39,240 nucleotides of DNA from Gammaproteobacteria bacterium (GTDB lineage: Bacteria; Pseudomonadota; Gammaproteobacteria; S144-34): contig JALSJE010000135.1 in NCBI GenBank assembly GCA_026989495.1, positions 1 through 39,240 on the forward strand. The letters run 5' to 3'. The notes below the pieces were generated by a model. It was not told where the DNA came from and did no database searches. It saw nothing but the letters and a program-made list of their open reading frames with translations. The translations under genes and the position numbers were made by a program. The number at the start of each line of letters is the position of its first letter. Within the stretch, counting starts at the first letter, position 1. Below, piece after piece: positions 30,159 to 39,240 of this stretch.

Positions 30159-32237
30159 TCAGTCCGCAGCCTCTCCGCCGCCGGCGGGCAGGAGCCCGGC
30201 CTGGCGCAGCAGGGCCTCGACGGCGGGCGGGCGGCCGCGGAAGGCCACGAAGCTCGCCATCGCAGGCCGTGCGCCGCCCACCTCGAGCACCTCGCGCCGG
30301 AAGCGCAGCCCCGTGGCGCGGTCGAGCACGCCGGCCTCGGCGAAGGCCTCGAAGGCGTCGGCCGAGAGCACCTCGGCCCACTTGTAGCTGTAGTAGCCGG
30401 CCGCGTAGCCGCCGGCGAAGATGTGCGAGAAGCCGTGGGCGAAACGGTTCCACGCGGGATAGGGCACCACGGCCACCGCGCGCCGCACCTCATCGAGCGT
30501 CTCGGCGATGCGCGCCCCGCGGGCGGGGTCGTATTCGGCGTGGAGCCGCAGGTCGAAGAGGGCGAACTCGAGCTGGCGCACCGTCTGCATGGCGGCATGG
30601 AAGGTGCGCGAGGCGCGCAGCCGGCGGTAGAGCTCGTCGGGCAGCGGCTCGCCCGTGCGCCAGTGCCGGGCGAGGAGGTCGAGCGCCTCGCGCTCCCAGG
30701 CGAAGCTTTCGAGGAACTGGGAGGGGAGCTCGACCGCATCCCATTCGACGCCGTTGATGCCGGCCACGCTCGGGCAGTCCACGCGCGTGAGCATGTGGTG
30801 CAGGCCGTGGCCGAACTCGTGGAGGAGCGTCTGCACCTCGTCGTGGGTGAACAGCGCCGGCGCCTCGGCCGTGGGCGGCGAGAGGTTGCAGGTGAGGTAG
30901 GCCACGGGCCACTCGCCGGGCGTGCGGTTGCGGTACTCGTCCATCCAGGCGCCGCCGCGCTTGTGGGGGCGGGCATAGAGGTCGAGGTAGAAGCCGCCGC
31001 GCACGGCGCCGTCCTCGTCCACCAGCTCGTAGAAGCGCACGTCCGGGTGCCAGACGTCCACGCCCCGGCGCTCGCGCACCCGCACGCCGAAGAGCCGCTC
31101 GGTCAGCGCGAAGAGGCCCTCCAGCACGCGCTCGGCCGGGAAGTAGGGGCGCAGGTCCTCGTCGGAGAGCCGGAAGCGCTCGCGCCGCAGGCGCTCGGCG
31201 TAGTAGGCCACGTCCCAGGCCTCGAGCCGCTCGAGGCCGTCGAGCGCGCGGGCGAAGGCCTCGAGCTCGGCGAACTCGCGCCGTGCCGCCGGCACGGCGT
31301 GGGCGGCGAGCTCGTCGAGGAAGCGGCGGACCTCGTCCACCGAGCCCGCCATGCGGGTGGCGAGCGCGTACTCGGCGTAGCTCGCAAAGCCCAGGAGCCG
31401 CGCCTGCTCGTGGCGCAGGGCGAGGATGCGCTCCATGAGGGGTCCGTTGTCCCAGCGGCCGGCGTGCGGGCCCTGGTCGGAAGCGCGGGTGACGTAGGCC
31501 TCGTAGACGGCCCGCCGCAGCGCGCGGTCCTCGGCGTAGGTGACGACCGCATGGTAGATGGGGAACTCCAGGTTGAGGAGCCAACCCTCGAGACCCTCGC
31601 GCGCGGCCGCCGCGCGCGCCATGGCCAGCGCCGTCTCGGGCAGGCCCCGCAGGGCTTGCGGGTCGGTGACGTGGCGCTTCCAGGCCTGGGTGGCGTCGAG
31701 CAGGTTCTGCTCGAAGCGTGCCTGCAGTTCGGAGAGCTCGCGGGCGATCTCGCGGAAGCGGGCCTTCCGCGCAGGCGGCAGCGCGACGCCGGCGAGACGG
31801 AAGTCCCGCAGCGCCAGCTCCACCGCGCGCCGGCGGGCGGCGTCCAGCCCGGCGAAGTCCGGCGCCGCCCGCAGGGCCTCGTAGGCGCGGTAGAGGGTCT
31901 CGTTCTGGCTGAGCTCGGTGTGGTAGTCGCTCAGCTTCGGCAGGCAGGCGTTGTAGGCCGCGCGCAGGGGCTCGGAGTCGCGCACGGCGTGCAGGTGGCG
32001 CACCACCGACCACACCCGCCCGAGCCGCTCCTCCATGCGCTCCAGCGGCTCGCCGACGCGCGCCCATGCGGGCGCGCGGCCGGCCTCGGCGAGGATGGCC
32101 TCCAGCCGTGCGCGGTTCTCGGCGAGCACCGCGTCCACGGCGGGCTCCACGTGCTCCGGGCGCACGCGCGAGAAGGCCGGCAGATCCTCGGTGCGAAGCA
32201 GGGGATTTTCCTGGAGCTGGTTCGCGGGTCTCGCCAT
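30159..32237 (-). CDS. prlC: oligopeptidase A (M3 family, PrlC)
   Basis: Cytoplasmic zinc oligopeptidase that degrades signal peptides and short peptides. The 692-aa protein carries the zinc site HEFGHGLHH (His473, His477, with Glu474 catalytic) and further downstream the glutamate in GVEWDAVELPSQ. Other family blocks: ENPLL near the start, FEQNLLDAT, and GGYAAGYYSYKWAEVLSADAF near the end. Length agrees with E. coli PrlC. I chose the ATG at 32237, just before NPLL; the frame stays open upstream with no homology. It is followed by the SH3 anchor gene. Confidence 0.96.
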   Translation of the reverse strand: MARPANQLQENPLLRTEDLPAFSRVRPEHVEPAVDAVLAENRARLEAILAEAGRAPAWARVGEPLERMEERLGRVWSVVRHLHAVRDSEPLRAAYNACLPKLSDYHTELSQNETLYRAYEALRAAPDFAGLDAARRRAVELALRDFRLAGVALPPARKARFREIARELSELQARFEQNLLDATQAWKRHVTDPQALRGLPETALAMARAAAAREGLEGWLLNLEFPIYHAVVTYAEDRALRRAVYEAYVTRASDQGPHAGRWDNGPLMERILALRHEQARLLGFASYAEYALATRMAGSVDEVRRFLDELAAHAVPAARREFAELEAFARALDGLERLEAWDVAYYAERLRRERFRLSDEDLRPYFPAERVLEGLFALTERLFGVRVRERRGVDVWHPDVRFYELVDEDGAVRGGFYLDLYARPHKRGGAWMDEYRNRTPGEWPVAYLTCNLSPPTAEAPALFTHDEVQTLLHEFGHGLHHMLTRVDCPSVAGINGVEWDAVELPSQFLESFAWEREALDLLARHWRTGEPLPDELYRRLRASRTFHAAMQTVRQLEFALFDLRLHAEYDPARGARIAETLDEVRRAVAVVPYPAWNRFAHGFSHIFAGGYAAGYYSYKWAEVLSADAFEAFAEAGVLDRATGLRFRREVLEVGGARPAMASFVAFRGRPPAVEALLRQAGLLPAGGGEAAD

Positions 32238-32509
32238 CGTGCCTTCGCGCCCGGTTCGCGGGAGAAGCGTAAGATAGCACGCGCGAGGCGAGCCGGTGGC
32301 AAGGAGGGACAGGCGCGCGAGCGTGAATGGCCCGCCTGCTCCGCCGCCCACTACGTCGAGCTCGCCCGCGCCCACCGCGAGGGTCGCCGGGCGCGCCCCC
32401 AAACTGCGTCCGCGGTCACAAAAGGCCCGCGCCGGCGGGGCTAGCATGGATCGGGCGCGGATGGGGAAGCGCGCCGCACGGGAGGGGCGACGGCCCGAGG
32501 AGGAGCGCG
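32238..32509. other. divergent gap between prlC and the RRM gene
   Basis: About 270 bases. A TATCTT near 32268-32273 (minus strand) could serve prlC, and TAGCAT near 32441-32446 (plus) could serve the RRM gene, but neither has a good -35 box. No coding sequence is supported. Confidence 0.35.
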
Positions 32510-32848
32510 ATGGCAATGGAGGTCTTCGTCGGCAACCTGCCCCTCGACACCACGGCCCACGACCTGCGCACGCTCGTGGGCTACACCGAGCAGCCGGTCT
32601 ACTTCCGGGTGGTGCGCAAGCGCGCCCGCAACGGCGAGATCATCTGCTACGGGGTGGCATCGGCCCCCAGCGAGGAGATGGGCCGTCGCCTCATCGAGCG
32701 GCTGTCGCACATGACGGTGGGCGGCCGCAGGCTCGTGGCCCGCGAGTACGTGCGCCGCAACTACGGCAACGAGCGCCGCGCGGTGGACTGGCGCTCGAGG
32801 CCTTGGCACGGCCCGGAGCGGCGCCGCGGCGAGCGCCGCAGCACCTGA
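32510..32848 (+). CDS. RNA-recognition-motif protein
   Basis: Small protein of 112 aa with a single RRM-like domain: strand 1 MEVFVGNLPLDTT (an RNP2-like FVGNLP), a helix with DLRTLVGY, then ICYGVASAP (RNP1-like position) and VGGRRLVAREYVRR. The tail (about 83-112) is very basic and Arg-rich, ending RRRGERRST, which would add nucleic-acid affinity. Such proteins are common in proteobacteria but without a defined target. GAGGAGGAGC stands a few bases ahead of the ATG at 32510; a second ATG two codons on is possible. It is alone on the plus strand. Confidence 0.85.
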   Translation: MAMEVFVGNLPLDTTAHDLRTLVGYTEQPVYFRVVRKRARNGEIICYGVASAPSEEMGRRLIERLSHMTVGGRRLVAREYVRRNYGNERRAVDWRSRPWHGPERRRGERRST

Positions 32849-32888
32849 CCGGGGCGGCGGCGGGCGGCGCGGACACGGCCCGTGGCGG

Positions 32889-32998
32889 CATGCGGGTGGC
32901 GAGTCGGTCTGCGCGGGACGCGAGGACCGTCCCTGGCGCTCGTCGGCGGCCTTCCCTGGCCGCCGACGCCCGCGCATCCCGCCTCCCCACCCGCATGG
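32889..32998 (+). repeat. NTCCCT-loop hairpin repeat, copy B
   Basis: A nested inverted structure: outer arms CATGCGGGTGG (32889-32899) and CCACCCGCATG, middle arms TGCGCGGG and CCCGCGCA, and inner 10-bp hairpin GTCGGCGGCC (32942-32951), loop TTCCCT, GGCCGCCGAC (32958-32967). The segment 32914-32970 is nearly identical to copy A at 24618-24674, and the inner stem differs by one compensatory pair. Confidence 0.68.
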
Positions 32999-33144
32999 AG
33001 ATGAGGTGAAGGGGAGCTGCAAGAGGCGCCGCAGCGCCCGCAGGAGACGGCGCCGGGCCTCGCCCCGGAAAGCCGGTCCGTCCGCCCCTGCCGTGGGCGA
33101 GGCCCCGGCGGGCGGCGCGTGCGAGCATCCGCGCCGGGTCCGGG

Positions 33145-33245
33145 CCGGCAGGATGCCGGCCCTACGGGGACGTGGGTCCCCGATGGATGCCGACCCCGCC
33201 CCTGCCATCCCCCGACCCACGTGGGCGCGCCTTCCAGGCGCGCCG
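33145..33245. repeat. run of small hairpins (REP-like)
   Basis: Three adjacent perfect hairpins: GGGCCGGCA / TGCCGGCCC with a 3-base loop (about 33141-33163), GGGGAC / GTCCCC with loop GTGG (about 33166-33181), and GGCGCGCC repeated around TTCCA (about 33226-33246). Arms of this kind (GGCCGGCA-GGA-TGCCGGCC) are typical of REP-type repeats. Coordinates are approximate to a few bases. Confidence 0.5.
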
Positions 33246-33331
33246 GCACCGCCGCCCGCCTGGCGGGGCCGGGCCTGCTGCCGTGGGGCTCGGACACGAC
33301 GCCGGGGTCCGGCACGCCCGCCTGCGGGCGC

Positions 33332-33388
33332 TGCGCCGATGGGCCGCGACTACGCTCCGCTGCGCTTCGCGCCCGTGCCCACGGCGCC
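33332..33388 (-). repeat. copy of the argH-ubiD dispersed motif
   Basis: GCGCCGATGGGCCGCGACT followed by GCGCTTCGCGCCCGTG repeats, in the same order but closer together, the pieces found at 22868-22888 and 22935-22951. It directly abuts the 3' end of aroE, just as the other copy abuts the 3' end of ubiD. Confidence 0.5.
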
Positions 33389-33392
33389 TCCA

Positions 33393-34217
33393 TCATTCGC
33401 GCAGGGCGGCGATGACGGGGCGCGTGGCGGGGCGCACGCCCCGCCACAGGTAGAAGGATTCGGCGGCCTGCTCCACCAGCATCCCGAGCCCGTCCAGCGC
33501 GTGCGCCGCACCCTGCTCGCGCGCCCAGGCGACGAAGGGCGTCTCGCCCCGCTCGCCGTAGGCGAGGTCGTAGCAGACGGTGTCCGGGCGCACCACGTCG
33601 GGCGGCAGCGGCGGCACCTCGCCGGCGAGGCTGGCGGCCGTGGCGTTGAGGATGAGGTCGAAGGTGCGGCCGGCCAGCGCCTCGAAGCCGCAGGCGGTGA
33701 CCGGGCCCAGGTCGGCGAAGGCGGCGGCCAGGTGCTCGGCGCGCGCCACGGTGCGGTTGGCGAGCGTCACGGTCGCCGGCCGCGCCTCCAGCAGGGGGCC
33801 GAGGATGCCGCGGGCCGCGCCGCCCGCACCCACCAGCAGGATGCGCGCGCCGGCGAGCACGAGCCCGAGGTTGTCGCGCAGGTCGCGCACCAGGCCCACG
33901 CCGTCGGTGTTGTCGCCGTAGCGGGTGCCGTCCGGGCCGAGCACGAGCGTGTTGACGGCGCCGGCGCGCTCGGCGCGGGCGCTGCGCGCATCGGCGATCG
34001 CATAGGCCTCCTCCTTGAAGGGGACGGTGACGTTGAGGCCCTTGCCGCCCGCCGCCTGGAAGGCGGCCACCGCCTCGGGAAAGCGTCCCCGCTCGACGAG
34101 GATGGCCTCGTAGACGATGTCCTGCCCCGTCTGCGCGGCGAAGAGCGCGTGGATGCGGGGCGACTTGCTGTGGGCGATGGGGTTGCCCATCACCGCGTAG
34201 CGGTCGGCGGGGCTCAT
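33393..34217 (-). CDS. aroE: shikimate dehydrogenase
   Basis: NADPH-dependent reduction of dehydroshikimate in the aromatic amino-acid pathway. The 274-aa protein starts with [17 protein letters not shown], has the catalytic lysine in [17 protein letters not shown], the nucleotide site [16 protein letters not shown], and the C-terminal [17 protein letters not shown]. Length and motif spacing are normal. The ATG at 34217 directly precedes the conserved start. It follows hemB by 22 bases, so the two probably share a message. Confidence 0.97.
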   Translation of the reverse strand: MSPADRYAVMGNPIAHSKSPRIHALFAAQTGQDIVYEAILVERGRFPEAVAAFQAAGGKGLNVTVPFKEEAYAIADARSARAERAGAVNTLVLGPDGTRYGDNTDGVGLVRDLRDNLGLVLAGARILLVGAGGAARGILGPLLEARPATVTLANRTVARAEHLAAAFADLGPVTACGFEALAGRTFDLILNATAASLAGEVPPLPPDVVRPDTVCYDLAYGERGETPFVAWAREQGAAHALDGLGMLVEQAAESFYLWRGVRPATRPVIAALRE

Positions 34218-34239
34218 GGCGTCGCGGGGCCGGCAGGCC

Positions 34240-36002
<1,763 letters not shown>

Positions 36003-36022
36003 CGGCGCCCGCCCTCCTATAC

Positions 36023-36051
36023 TTGCATTCAATCGAACAATTGAATATTAG
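36023..36051 (+). promoter_or_regulatory. ArsR-type operator inside a divergent promoter
   Basis: A perfect dyad ATTCAAT (36027-36033) / ATTGAAT (36040-36046) with 6-base spacer stands in the only AT-rich patch of the region. On the plus strand TTGCAT (36023-36028) and TATTAG (36046-36051) form a -35/-10 pair with a 17-base spacer, so the dyad fills the spacer. The protein bound there would block the rightward operon and lie just upstream of the leftward regulator gene. Strong candidate, experimentally untested. Confidence 0.65.
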
Positions 36052-36084
36052 ATTCCTTGGATATTGTAGCCCGGAGCGGAGGCA

Positions 36085-36957
36085 ATGGCCATGACGGTGG
36101 AAGCTTTCCTGCTGGAGCACGAGCCGGCCGTGCGGCTGGGAGCGTTCATCGGGGTGTTCGCGGCCGTGGCGCTGGCCGAGGCATGGGTGCCGAGGCGCGC
36201 CCGCGCCCTGCCCCGCCGCCGCCGCTGGCCGGCCAACCTGGGGCTGGTGGCCATCGACACGGTGCTGGTGCGGCTCCTCTTCCCGCTGGCGGCCGCCGGC
36301 TTCGCCGCCTGGGCCGGCGAGCGCGGCTGGGGCCTGCTCAACGTGGTCGGGGTGCCCGGCTGGGCTGCCTTCGTGGCCTCGGTGGTGCTGCTGGATCTCG
36401 CCATCTACCTCCAGCACGTCATGTTCCACGCCGTGCCCGCCCTGTGGCGGCTGCATCGGGTGCATCACGCCGACCTGGACTTCGACGTCACCACGGGCGC
36501 GCGCTTCCACCCCATCGAGATCGTGCTCTCCATGGGCATCAAGATCGGCGTGATCGCGGCGCTCGGCCCGCCCGTGGCCGCCGTGATCGTCTTCGAGATT
36601 CTTCTGAACGCCACGGCCATGTTCAACCACGGCAACGTGCGCCTGCCGCGCGGCCTCGACCGGGTGCTGCGCTGGCTCGTGGTCACGCCCGACATGCACC
36701 GCGTGCACCACTCGGTGGAGGACGACGAGGCCAACAGCAACTTCGGCTTCAACCTGCCCTGGTGGGACCGGCTCTTCGGCACCTACCGCGACCAGCCGCG
36801 CGCGGGCCATGAGGGCATGACCATCGGCATCCGCCGCTTCCGCGAGCCCCGGCAGGTGGACGCCCTGCCGGGGATGCTGCTGCTGCCCTTCACCGGCGGG
36901 GTGCAGGGCTACGCCATCAACCGCCGGAGCTGGGAGGGGTCGGGCGATGCGGCCTAA
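36085..36957 (+). CDS. sterol desaturase / fatty acid hydroxylase family protein
   Basis: Membrane di-iron hydroxylase-type protein; the substrate in bacteria of this kind is unknown. The 290-aa product has several membrane helices and the histidine clusters HVMFH (about 112-116), HRVHH (about 124-128) and, in the C-terminal half, HRVHHS (about 212-217), which bind the iron pair. Length is normal. The ATG at 36085 has GGAGG eight bases ahead. First gene of the divergent operon whose other members handle sulfur. Its 3' end overlaps the next gene by 11 bases. Confidence 0.92.
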   Translation: MAMTVEAFLLEHEPAVRLGAFIGVFAAVALAEAWVPRRARALPRRRRWPANLGLVAIDTVLVRLLFPLAAAGFAAWAGERGWGLLNVVGVPGWAAFVASVVLLDLAIYLQHVMFHAVPALWRLHRVHHADLDFDVTTGARFHPIEIVLSMGIKIGVIAALGPPVAAVIVFEILLNATAMFNHGNVRLPRGLDRVLRWLVVTPDMHRVHHSVEDDEANSNFGFNLPWWDRLFGTYRDQPRAGHEGMTIGIRRFREPRQVDALPGMLLLPFTGGVQGYAINRRSWEGSGDAA

Positions 36958-37960
36958 GGCGCTCCGGTTCCTGATCGCCGCCGTCCTCGTGGCGGGCATC
37001 GCCGCCATGGTGCTCCAGCGCGAGCGCATCGACGCCGCCGCGGTGGCGGCCTGGGTGCAGGGCGCGGGCGCGGCCGCGCCGCTCGCCTTCGTGGCGCTCT
37101 ACGCCCTCGGCACGGTGCTCTTCCTGCCCGGATCGGTGCTGACGCTGGCGGGCGGGGCCCTGTTCGGCCCCGTGTGGGGGACGCTCTACAACCTCACCGG
37201 CGCCACCCTGGGCGCCACTCTGGCCTTCCTGGCCTCGCGCTATCTGGCCTCGGACTGGGTGGCACGCCGGGCCGGCCCGCGGCTCAGGCGCCTCATGGAC
37301 GGGGTGGAGGCCGAGGGGTGGCGTTTCGTGGCCTTCGTCCGCCTGGTGCCGCTCTTTCCCTTCAACCTGCTCAACTACGCGCTCGGGCTCACGCGCATCC
37401 GCCTCGTCCACTACGTGCTCGCCTCCTGGGTGTTCATGCTCCCGGGTGCGATGGCCTACACCTGGCTCGGCTACGCCGGGCGCGAGGCGATGGCCGGCGG
37501 CGAGGGGCTGGTCCAGAAGGCGCTGGTGGGGCTGGCGCTGCTCGCGGCCGTGGCCTTCCTGCCGCGGCTCGCGGCCCGCTGGCGCCTGGGGCCGACCCTC
37601 ACGGTGGGCGAGCTCAAGGCCATGCTCGATGCCGGCCGGCAGGTGCTCGTGCTGGACGTGCGCGGGCGCGACGAGTTCGAGGGCGAGCTCGGCCATGTGC
37701 CGGGCGCGCGCAACGTGCCGCTGGACGAGCTGCCCCGGCGGCTCGACGAGCTCGCCGAGCGAAGCGGTGGGCCCATTGCGGTGGTCTGCCGCACGGACCG
37801 GCGCTCGGCCAAGGCGGCGCGCGTGCTCGCCGCCGCAGGCTTCGGGGACGTGCGCGTGGTGCGCGGCGGCATGGAAGCCTGGCGCCGCGCCGGCTACGGG
37901 ACGGGCGCCGGCGGCCGTGAGGCCGGGGTCGGTGCCCGCGCGGAGGAGGTCTCGCCATGA
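36947..37960 (+). CDS. VTT (TVP38/TMEM64) membrane domain fused to rhodanese
   Basis: The 337-aa product has a VTT/SNARE-associated membrane domain (about 1-205) with the hallmark RLVPLFPFNLLNYALGLT (132-149) and six or so hydrophobic segments, then a cytoplasmic rhodanese domain (about 215-315) with VLVLDVRGRDEFEGELGHVPGARNVPL and the active-site loop CRTDRRS starting at Cys281. The fusion ties a membrane transport-like fold to sulfane sulfur chemistry. It overlaps the upstream gene by 11 bases and the next by four, so it lies in a tight operon. Transported substrate unknown. Confidence 0.92.
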   Translation: MRPKALRFLIAAVLVAGIAAMVLQRERIDAAAVAAWVQGAGAAAPLAFVALYALGTVLFLPGSVLTLAGGALFGPVWGTLYNLTGATLGATLAFLASRYLASDWVARRAGPRLRRLMDGVEAEGWRFVAFVRLVPLFPFNLLNYALGLTRIRLVHYVLASWVFMLPGAMAYTWLGYAGREAMAGGEGLVQKALVGLALLAAVAFLPRLAARWRLGPTLTVGELKAMLDAGRQVLVLDVRGRDEFEGELGHVPGARNVPLDELPRRLDELAERSGGPIAVVCRTDRRSAKAARVLAAAGFGDVRVVRGGMEAWRRAGYGTGAGGREAGVGARAEEVSP

Positions 37961-38736
37961 GCGCAGCGATCGTCGCGGCCGGCTTGCTGACGGGCGTCCT
38001 GCTGGGGCTGTTCGGCAGCGGCGGCTCCATCGTCACGCTGCCGGCGCTGGTCTACCTGATGGGCGTCGAGCCCAAGTCCGCCATCGCCATGAGCCTCGGG
38101 ATCGTCGCGCTCACGGCCACCCTCTCGGCCGTGCAGCACTGGCGGCAGGGCCAAGTGAACGTGCGGGCGGCGGCGGTCTTCGGCCTGTTCGGCATCGCCG
38201 GCACCTACGCCGGGGCGCGGCTCGGGATCGTGACCCCCACCGTCGTGCAGCTTGTCCTCTTCGCGCTGGTCATGTACGCCGCCGCCTGGCGCATGCTGCG
38301 TCCGCGGCCGCGCTCGGTGGGCGCGGCCGCCGTCGGCGAGTGCGCCGGCGGGGATTGCGAGCGGCTGCGCTACGGGCACGTGGCGCTGCACGGGATCGGC
38401 GTGGGCGTGCTGACGGGGCTCGTCGGGGTCGGGGGCGGCTTCCTCATCGTGCCGGCGCTGGTGCTGCTCTCGGGGCTTTCGATGCGGCGCGCGGTGGGCA
38501 CCTCGCTCGCCATCGTGGCGGCCAAGTCCTACGCCGGCTTCGCAGGCTATCTCGGCGCGGTGGCGGTGGACTGGGGCCAGATGGCCGGCTTCACGGCTAT
38601 CGCCATCGCCGGCAGCCTCGCCGGCGAGCGCCTGGCGCGGCGGCTGCCCGCCGAGCGCCTCAGGCGCGCCTTCGGCGGCTTCCTCGTGGTGGTGGCCACC
38701 TACATCCTGGCGCGCGAGATCGCCGCGCTGCTGTGA
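37957..38736 (+). CDS. TauE/SafE-family sulfite or sulfur-compound exporter
   Basis: Eight-helix membrane protein of the TauE/SafE family, which exports small sulfur-containing anions or sulfonates. The 259-aa product shows two repeat halves, each with a glycine-rich loop: LGLFGSGGSIVTLPALVYLMG (about 16-36) and TGLVGVGGGFLIVPALVLLSG (about 152-172), plus matching A-x-x-x-S motifs. A short hydrophilic loop in the middle has two cysteines (ECAGGDC). The ATG at 37957 overlaps the previous stop by four bases. In a rhodanese-rich operon it probably exports sulfite or a related product; BigR-type operons in other bacteria carry a similar gene. Confidence 0.93.
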   Translation: MSAAIVAAGLLTGVLLGLFGSGGSIVTLPALVYLMGVEPKSAIAMSLGIVALTATLSAVQHWRQGQVNVRAAAVFGLFGIAGTYAGARLGIVTPTVVQLVLFALVMYAAAWRMLRPRPRSVGAAAVGECAGGDCERLRYGHVALHGIGVGVLTGLVGVGGGFLIVPALVLLSGLSMRRAVGTSLAIVAAKSYAGFAGYLGAVAVDWGQMAGFTAIAIAGSLAGERLARRLPAERLRRAFGGFLVVVATYILAREIAALL

Positions 38737-38746
38737 GGGCCGTGGG

Positions 38747-39100
38747 ATGGGCACGCTCACGATCGTCCTGCGCCATCCCCCCTACGTCGCGGGCAGCCCC
38801 GTGGGCGAGGCGCTGCGGCTCGCCGGAGCGGCGCTCGCCGAGGACCTGCGGGTTCGGCTCCATCTCCTCGATGCGGCCGTCGAGCTCGCGCGCCGCGGCC
38901 ACCGCGTGCCCGAGGGCGCGCAGGACCTGGAGGCGCTGCTCGAGGAGCTCATGGCATGCGGCCTCGAGGTGCAGGCCTGCGGCCTCGCCCTCGACGCGCT
39001 CGGCCTGGACGAGGCGGAGCTGATCCCGGGCGTGGCGCGCGGCTCCATGCGCGCGCTCGTGGCCTGGCTGCGGGAGAGCGACCAGGTGCTGAGCTTCTGA
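38747..39100 (+). CDS. DsrE-family sulfur-relay protein
   Basis: Small cytoplasmic protein of the DsrE/YchN fold. The 117-aa product has the strand-helix start LTIVLRHPPYVAGSPVGEALRLAGAAL, HLLDAAVELARRG, and the cysteine motif ACGLEVQACG (about 75-84), where the second or first cysteine may carry persulfide. It then ends with ELIPGVARGSMRALVAWLRESDQVLSF. It starts ten bases after the TauE-like gene. Together with the two rhodaneses this suggests sulfane-sulfur transfer. The exact partner is unknown. Confidence 0.9.
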   Translation: MGTLTIVLRHPPYVAGSPVGEALRLAGAALAEDLRVRLHLLDAAVELARRGHRVPEGAQDLEALLEELMACGLEVQACGLALDALGLDEAELIPGVARGSMRALVAWLRESDQVLSF

Positions 39101-39119
39101 TAACCGGCGGGAGAGTCCC

Positions 39120-39240
39120 ATGTCGAGCGCGCGGCAGGCCGGCGCGCCGGTCCTCGCCCACGAGCCGCGGACCCTGGCAGCCGGGGAGCAGGGGCTCTAT
39201 CCGGGCCGCTACGGTCGTGTGGTGCGCCTGCTCAGCATGG
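39120..39240 (+). CDS. start of a gene cut by the window edge
   Basis: An open frame begins with ATG at 39120, preceded by GGCGGGAGAG, and continues to the edge; the first 40 residues (MSSARQAGAPVLAHEPRTLA and onward) match nothing I can name. The 19-base spacing after the DsrE gene suggests it belongs to the same operon. Confidence 0.55.
   Translation, partial: MSSARQAGAPVLAHEPRTLAAGEQGLYPGRYGRVVRLLSM

Larger units (their letters stand above)
32849..33392. other. 544-base gap rich in hairpin repeats
   Basis: Between the RRM gene (plus) and aroE (minus). It carries NTCCCT-loop repeat copy B (32889-32998), a row of smaller hairpins (33145-33245) and a dispersed-motif copy (33332-33388). Open frames that cross it have no recognisable product. 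I see no gene. Confidence 0.6.

Noticed and set aside
32290-32444. Small plus-strand gene before the RRM gene
   Set aside because: The frame with WPACSAAHYVELARAHREG looks slightly protein-like, but it has no start with a ribosome binding site and no recognised family.

Overview
The window is a 39 kb stretch of very GC-rich proteobacterial chromosome. The gene order around secB-gpsA, gpmI-envC-ctpA and yibQ matches the E. coli secB/gpmM neighbourhood. Together with class gammaproteobacterial housekeeping genes (prlC, argH, ubiD, speA/speE, hemB, aroE) and many sulfur-handling proteins (rhodaneses, two-cysteine ArsR, DsrE, TauE/SafE), this suggests a gammaproteobacterium, perhaps a sulfur-oxidising member near the Ectothiorhodospiraceae/Chromatiales. 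The taxonomic placement is inference. No rRNA, tRNA, CRISPR, prophage or complete IS was seen.

Layout. 1-4.2 kb, minus strand: a probable operon ArsR regulator - membrane rhodanese - trxC - secB - gpsA - pyrD. 4.4-10.7 kb, plus: gpmI - envC - ctpA - yibQ-like deacetylase - NnrS-like membrane protein. 10.7-14.2 kb: DJ-1 protein, a CDGSH iron-sulfur protein (minus), the FetAB-type ABC exporter and two exported proteins of unknown role. 14.3-17.2 kb: divergent speE/speA polyamine genes. 17.2-20.8 kb: a lipid cluster (ynbA, ynbB, acyltransferase, VTT-like membrane protein), then a cupin and a PIN-domain RNA ligase partner protein. 20.9-24.5 kb, minus: argH and ubiD. 24.9-27.7 kb: a degenerate enhancer-binding-type regulator, a DUF4892/OmpA-like protein and a duplicated copy of the regulator's DNA-binding tail. 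27.8-32.2 kb, minus: higA with a broken higB, xthA, an SH3/coiled-coil anchor protein and prlC. 32.5-35.3 kb: a small RRM protein (plus), aroE and hemB (minus). 35.3-39.2 kb: an ArsR-rhodanese fusion regulator divergent from a sulfur-themed operon (fatty acid hydroxylase/sterol desaturase, VTT-rhodanese fusion, TauE/SafE exporter, DsrE protein, and a gene cut by the window edge).

The most unusual content is non-coding. Two 163-bp four-hairpin elements (28082-28244 and 29352-29514) share fold and compensatory changes; one of them has split the toxin gene higB and is flanked by 4-bp repeats. A second hairpin family with an NTCCCT loop (24.6 kb, 24.8 kb, 32.9 kb) also shows a compensatory pair swap. 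A third short motif recurs at pyrD, on both sides of the argH-ubiD gap, and beside aroE. These look like dispersed, probably non-autonomous, REP/MITE-like repeats.
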